From Blastocatellia bacterium (GTDB lineage: Bacteria; Acidobacteriota; Blastocatellia; Chloracidobacteriales; JADJPF01), in the NCBI GenBank assembly GCA_025057015.1, contig JANWYG010000003.1, forward strand, positions 124,001-188,000: a DNA stretch of 64,000 bases. The letters are read 5' to 3'. The translations under genes were made by a program, and so were the position numbers. The notes beneath the pieces were generated by a model that ran no database searches, was not told the origin of the DNA, and was given only the letters and a program-made list of their open reading frames with translations. Within the stretch, counting starts at the first letter, position 1, and each line of letters begins with the position of its first letter. This document shows positions 61,692-64,000 of this stretch, piece by piece.

Positions 61692-63746
61692 CTAAGAGTT
61701 AGTTAGCTGCTGTACGAGCTCTTCTGCGTCAGTTGCTGGCTTTTGACAGGCCAAGTCCTTGCAAACATAGGCCGTGGCTTTGTCGTCAATCATCCTTCGG
61801 CCTTCTAACAGTGGCCAGGGCCTGGATTGTTCTTGCGGTGAAACAAAGGCTATTACCTTCTTCAAGTCGGCGCTGCTGTAAGCTGCGCGCAGCAGTTCTT
61901 GGGTGTCTTTCCTAGAACGCGGGCCAACGATTACTATTTCTGTCGGACGGTTGAGATATATGTCCAAAGCGCACAGCATTTGACCAAATCCTGCAGGAAA
62001 ACGTTGCATTGCTTGGGCAGCACAGCGTAGTACTTGCACGGCTTTCTCTTCGTATTTTTGCTCTCCTGTAAGCGCGTGTAGCTTTAGCAGTGCCGTTGCT
62101 GCTATGGAATTGCCCGAAGGTGTAGCGTCGTCGGTGTAGTCTTTTAGTCGCGCAATTAGCTCTTCATGGTCGTGGGCCGTAAAGAAAAAGCCACCATGCT
62201 CTGCGTCCCAGAAAAGTTCTATCATCTTGTCTGCTAGCTGTATAGCGCGATCTATCCAGCTAACATCGAGCGTGGCTTCATATAGTGAGATTAAGGCGTT
62301 CGATAGGTAAGCATAATCTTCTACATAGGCGTCGAACTTTGCCGTATTGTTTTTGTAGCTGTGCATTAATCTATCGCCTTTAAAGCAGTTGCTGAAGATA
62401 AACTCCGTAGCTTTTACGGCAGCTTGTATGAAGTCTGGCCTATCTAAGACGGCGCCGGCTTCAGCAAGAGCGCTGATCATCAGGCCATTCCAGCTGGTCA
62501 GAATTTTGTCATCTCGTCCAGGGGGAATTCTTTTTGCCCGTGCTTCTAGCAGCTTAGATCTACAGCTTTCAAGTAGAGCAGCAAAATCTGCTGTCTTGTG
62601 CTTTTTGGCACAGAGGTTAAGCATCTCGTCTATGGGCCTGGGGATGTGCAAGATGTTCTTGCCTTCAAAGTTGCCTTCGGTAGTTACTCCATAGTAACAG
62701 GCAAAAGCAGCTGCTTGATCACCTAGTAGCGAGTCTATTTCTTGCTTATCCCAAAGGTAGAACTTTCCTTCGATGCCCTCGCTGTCGGCGTCCAAAGTAC
62801 TGTAAAAGCCGCCACTTGCGTCGGTCATCTCGCGAAGCACCCACTCTAAGGTCTCAACGCATGCCTTGCGAAATCGCTCTCGTTTTGTAACTAGATATGC
62901 TCGTAGGTAGAGTGGAGCAAGCAGAGCGTTGTCGTAGAGCATTTTTTCGAAATGTGGAACTAGCCATTTTGCGTCTGTGGAGTAACGAGCAAAGCCTCCG
63001 CCTAAGTGATCGTAAATCCCACCTCGTGCCATACAATCGAGGGTATGTTCTACCATTTCTAGGCATTCTGGATCTTTTGTTTTGTGGTAGCGTTGCAGTA
63101 GGAAGTTCAAGTTCATAGGTTGGGGGAATTTAGGTGCCTGACCAAACCCACCATATCTGTCGTCGTATTTTTGTGCGAGATTGTGATATGCCTTGCGCAA
63201 AATATGCTCGGTCAGAAGTTCATAGCTTGGAGCAAAGGAAGTGACTTTGTTTAGCTCCTCTAGGATCTCTTTTGCTGTGCTTTGTATTTCGTGCTTACGG
63301 GTTTTGTAGGCTTCTGCTACGCTTTTGAGCACTCTTGGAAAGCTGGGCATGTTGTATTTATCTACTGGTGGAAAATAAGTCCCACCGTAAAAGGGTACGC
63401 CGTCGGGTGTAAGAAAAACTGTAAGCGGCCAACCGCCGCTTCCGGTCATCATCTGTACGGCGTTCATATAGATTTGGTCTAAGTCCGGCCGCTCCTCCCT
63501 ATCTACTTTAATGCATATGAAGAGTTTGTTCATCAGATCAGCTATCTGTTCGTTTTCGAAAGATTCCCGTTCCATGACATGGCACCAGTGGCAAGCTGAA
63601 TAGCCTATTGATAGCAAGATGGGTTTGTCTTCTGCCTTTGCCTTTTGTAGTGCCTCATTGCACCAAGGATACCAGTCTACGGGATTGTATGCATGTTGTA
63701 GTAGGTACGGACTAGTTTCGTTTATCAGTCTATTGCTTTTCTTCAT
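61692..63746 (-). CDS. YyaL/SSP411-like thioredoxin-domain protein (DUF255)
   Basis: A 684-aa cytosolic protein: an N-terminal thioredoxin-like DUF255 domain with [19 protein letters not shown], and a long helical (alpha/alpha)6-like domain (about residues 200-560) resembling N-acylglucosamine epimerases and cellulases ([29 protein letters not shown]). Function is unproven. ATG 63746 follows AAGGTGG; an upstream frame would add 39 residues with no support. Convergent with clpX. Confidence 0.92.
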   Translation of the reverse strand: MKKSNRLINETSPYLLQHAYNPVDWYPWCNEALQKAKAEDKPILLSIGYSACHWCHVMERESFENEQIADLMNKLFICIKVDREERPDLDQIYMNAVQMMTGSGGWPLTVFLTPDGVPFYGGTYFPPVDKYNMPSFPRVLKSVAEAYKTRKHEIQSTAKEILEELNKVTSFAPSYELLTEHILRKAYHNLAQKYDDRYGGFGQAPKFPQPMNLNFLLQRYHKTKDPECLEMVEHTLDCMARGGIYDHLGGGFARYSTDAKWLVPHFEKMLYDNALLAPLYLRAYLVTKRERFRKACVETLEWVLREMTDASGGFYSTLDADSEGIEGKFYLWDKQEIDSLLGDQAAAFACYYGVTTEGNFEGKNILHIPRPIDEMLNLCAKKHKTADFAALLESCRSKLLEARAKRIPPGRDDKILTSWNGLMISALAEAGAVLDRPDFIQAAVKATEFIFSNCFKGDRLMHSYKNNTAKFDAYVEDYAYLSNALISLYEATLDVSWIDRAIQLADKMIELFWDAEHGGFFFTAHDHEELIARLKDYTDDATPSGNSIAATALLKLHALTGEQKYEEKAVQVLRCAAQAMQRFPAGFGQMLCALDIYLNRPTEIVIVGPRSRKDTQELLRAAYSSADLKKVIAFVSPQEQSRPWPLLEGRRMIDDKATAYVCKDLACQKPATDAEELVQQLTNS

Positions 63747-63925
63747 ACTACCACCTTTTTGCAAAATCTTATGTCGGTAGAGCGGGATTAGGAAGCCATC
63801 TCGGCAATTTTTTGGATAGTGTAAGTTGTAGTTGCTGTTGGTGTGTGAATAATATATCGGCACGAATCTGATTTTATGGCTTGATTCTTCTTAGGCTTGT
63901 AGATGACTTGAAAAGGAATTAAGGC

Positions 63926-64000
63926 ATGAAAGTCTGCATACTTACTATAGGTAACGAGTTGTTGATAGGTGAGACGCAGGATACGAACTCTTACTGGCTT
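63926..64000 (+). CDS. cinA: 5' end of cinA (competence/damage-inducible protein)
   Basis: 25 codons to the window edge: VCILTIGNELLIGETQDTNS, which matches the MoaB/MogA-like N-terminal domain of CinA proteins. Members usually also carry a C-terminal nicotinamide-nucleotide amidase domain, which lies outside the window. ATG 63926 follows AAAAGGAATTAAGGC. Confidence 0.75.
   Translation, partial: MKVCILTIGNELLIGETQDTNSYWL

Overview
The window looks like a chromosomal segment of a bacterium with moderate GC content. The gene types present together suggest Acidobacteriota, perhaps Blastocatellia: squalene-hopene cyclase beside a CruF-type carotenoid protein, a complete homogentisate route, a tandem AP2-domain protein, formylglycine-generating-enzyme-like (SUMF1) proteins, many Ser/Thr kinases and PP2C phosphatases, and a PTS phosphorelay without a permease. 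This assignment is an inference from gene content; no 16S gene is present.

Layout. 0-5.2 kb (minus strand): a SpoIIE/RsbU phosphatase, a CruF-like protein, squalene-hopene cyclase and an M20 peptidase. 5.3-11.8 kb (plus): a tightly overlapping tyrosine/phenylalanine catabolic operon (hppD, hmgA, an uncharacterised gene, fahA, acetoacetate-CoA ligase). 11.9-14.2 kb: two SUMF1-domain proteins, the second with an unusual RRM-PEGA-membrane-SUMF1 architecture, ending in a palindrome shared with a convergent HD-GYP gene. 15.8-24.3 kb: DsbD plus a redoxin, a Tat-exported dienelactone hydrolase, an AP2 protein, a rhomboid protease, a PP2C/CRP-like phosphatase and an FGGY sugar kinase, then tRNA-Ser(UGA). 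24.6-26.0 kb: ruins of a CRISPR locus (a Cas_NE0113-type CARF gene and a cas2 ghost, both frameshifted). 26.0-32.0 kb: a six-gene overlapping minus-strand operon (yjbQ, HAD phosphatase, PBP4, YCF48-like propeller, copZ, copA). 32.0-37.2 kb: a SpoT-like HD hydrolase, a PHP phosphoesterase, a CbbQ-type ATPase and EIIA-Man/HPr/EI.

37.4-45.2 kb is the most unusual part. It is a heavily degraded type III-B CRISPR (Cmr) operon: cas10/cmr2 still carries a recognisable GGDD palm motif but is broken many times, a cmr3 start is joined to cmr4, a cmr5 tail and cmr6 follow. Next come two broken genes resembling a defence pair (a DruH/STY4851-like protein and a DUF1998 helicase). At the end lies an intact CARF-HEPN (TIGR02710/Csm6-like) ribonuclease gene. 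The effector has therefore kept an open frame while the gene for its presumed cyclic-oligoadenylate producer has decayed. No CRISPR array, cas1 or cas6 was seen anywhere in the window.

45.1-64 kb returns to ordinary chromosome: TauE/SafE and OPT transporters; uvrB; DUF465; psd-pssA (phosphatidylethanolamine synthesis) with an aminotransferase; a kinase-AAA-TPR giant facing a zinc-ribbon kinase; an uncharacterised gene with a STAS protein; a second PP2C phosphatase; clpX; a YyaL/DUF255 thioredoxin-domain protein; and the start of cinA. All start choices, domain calls and family names were made by reading the sequence; no database search was run.
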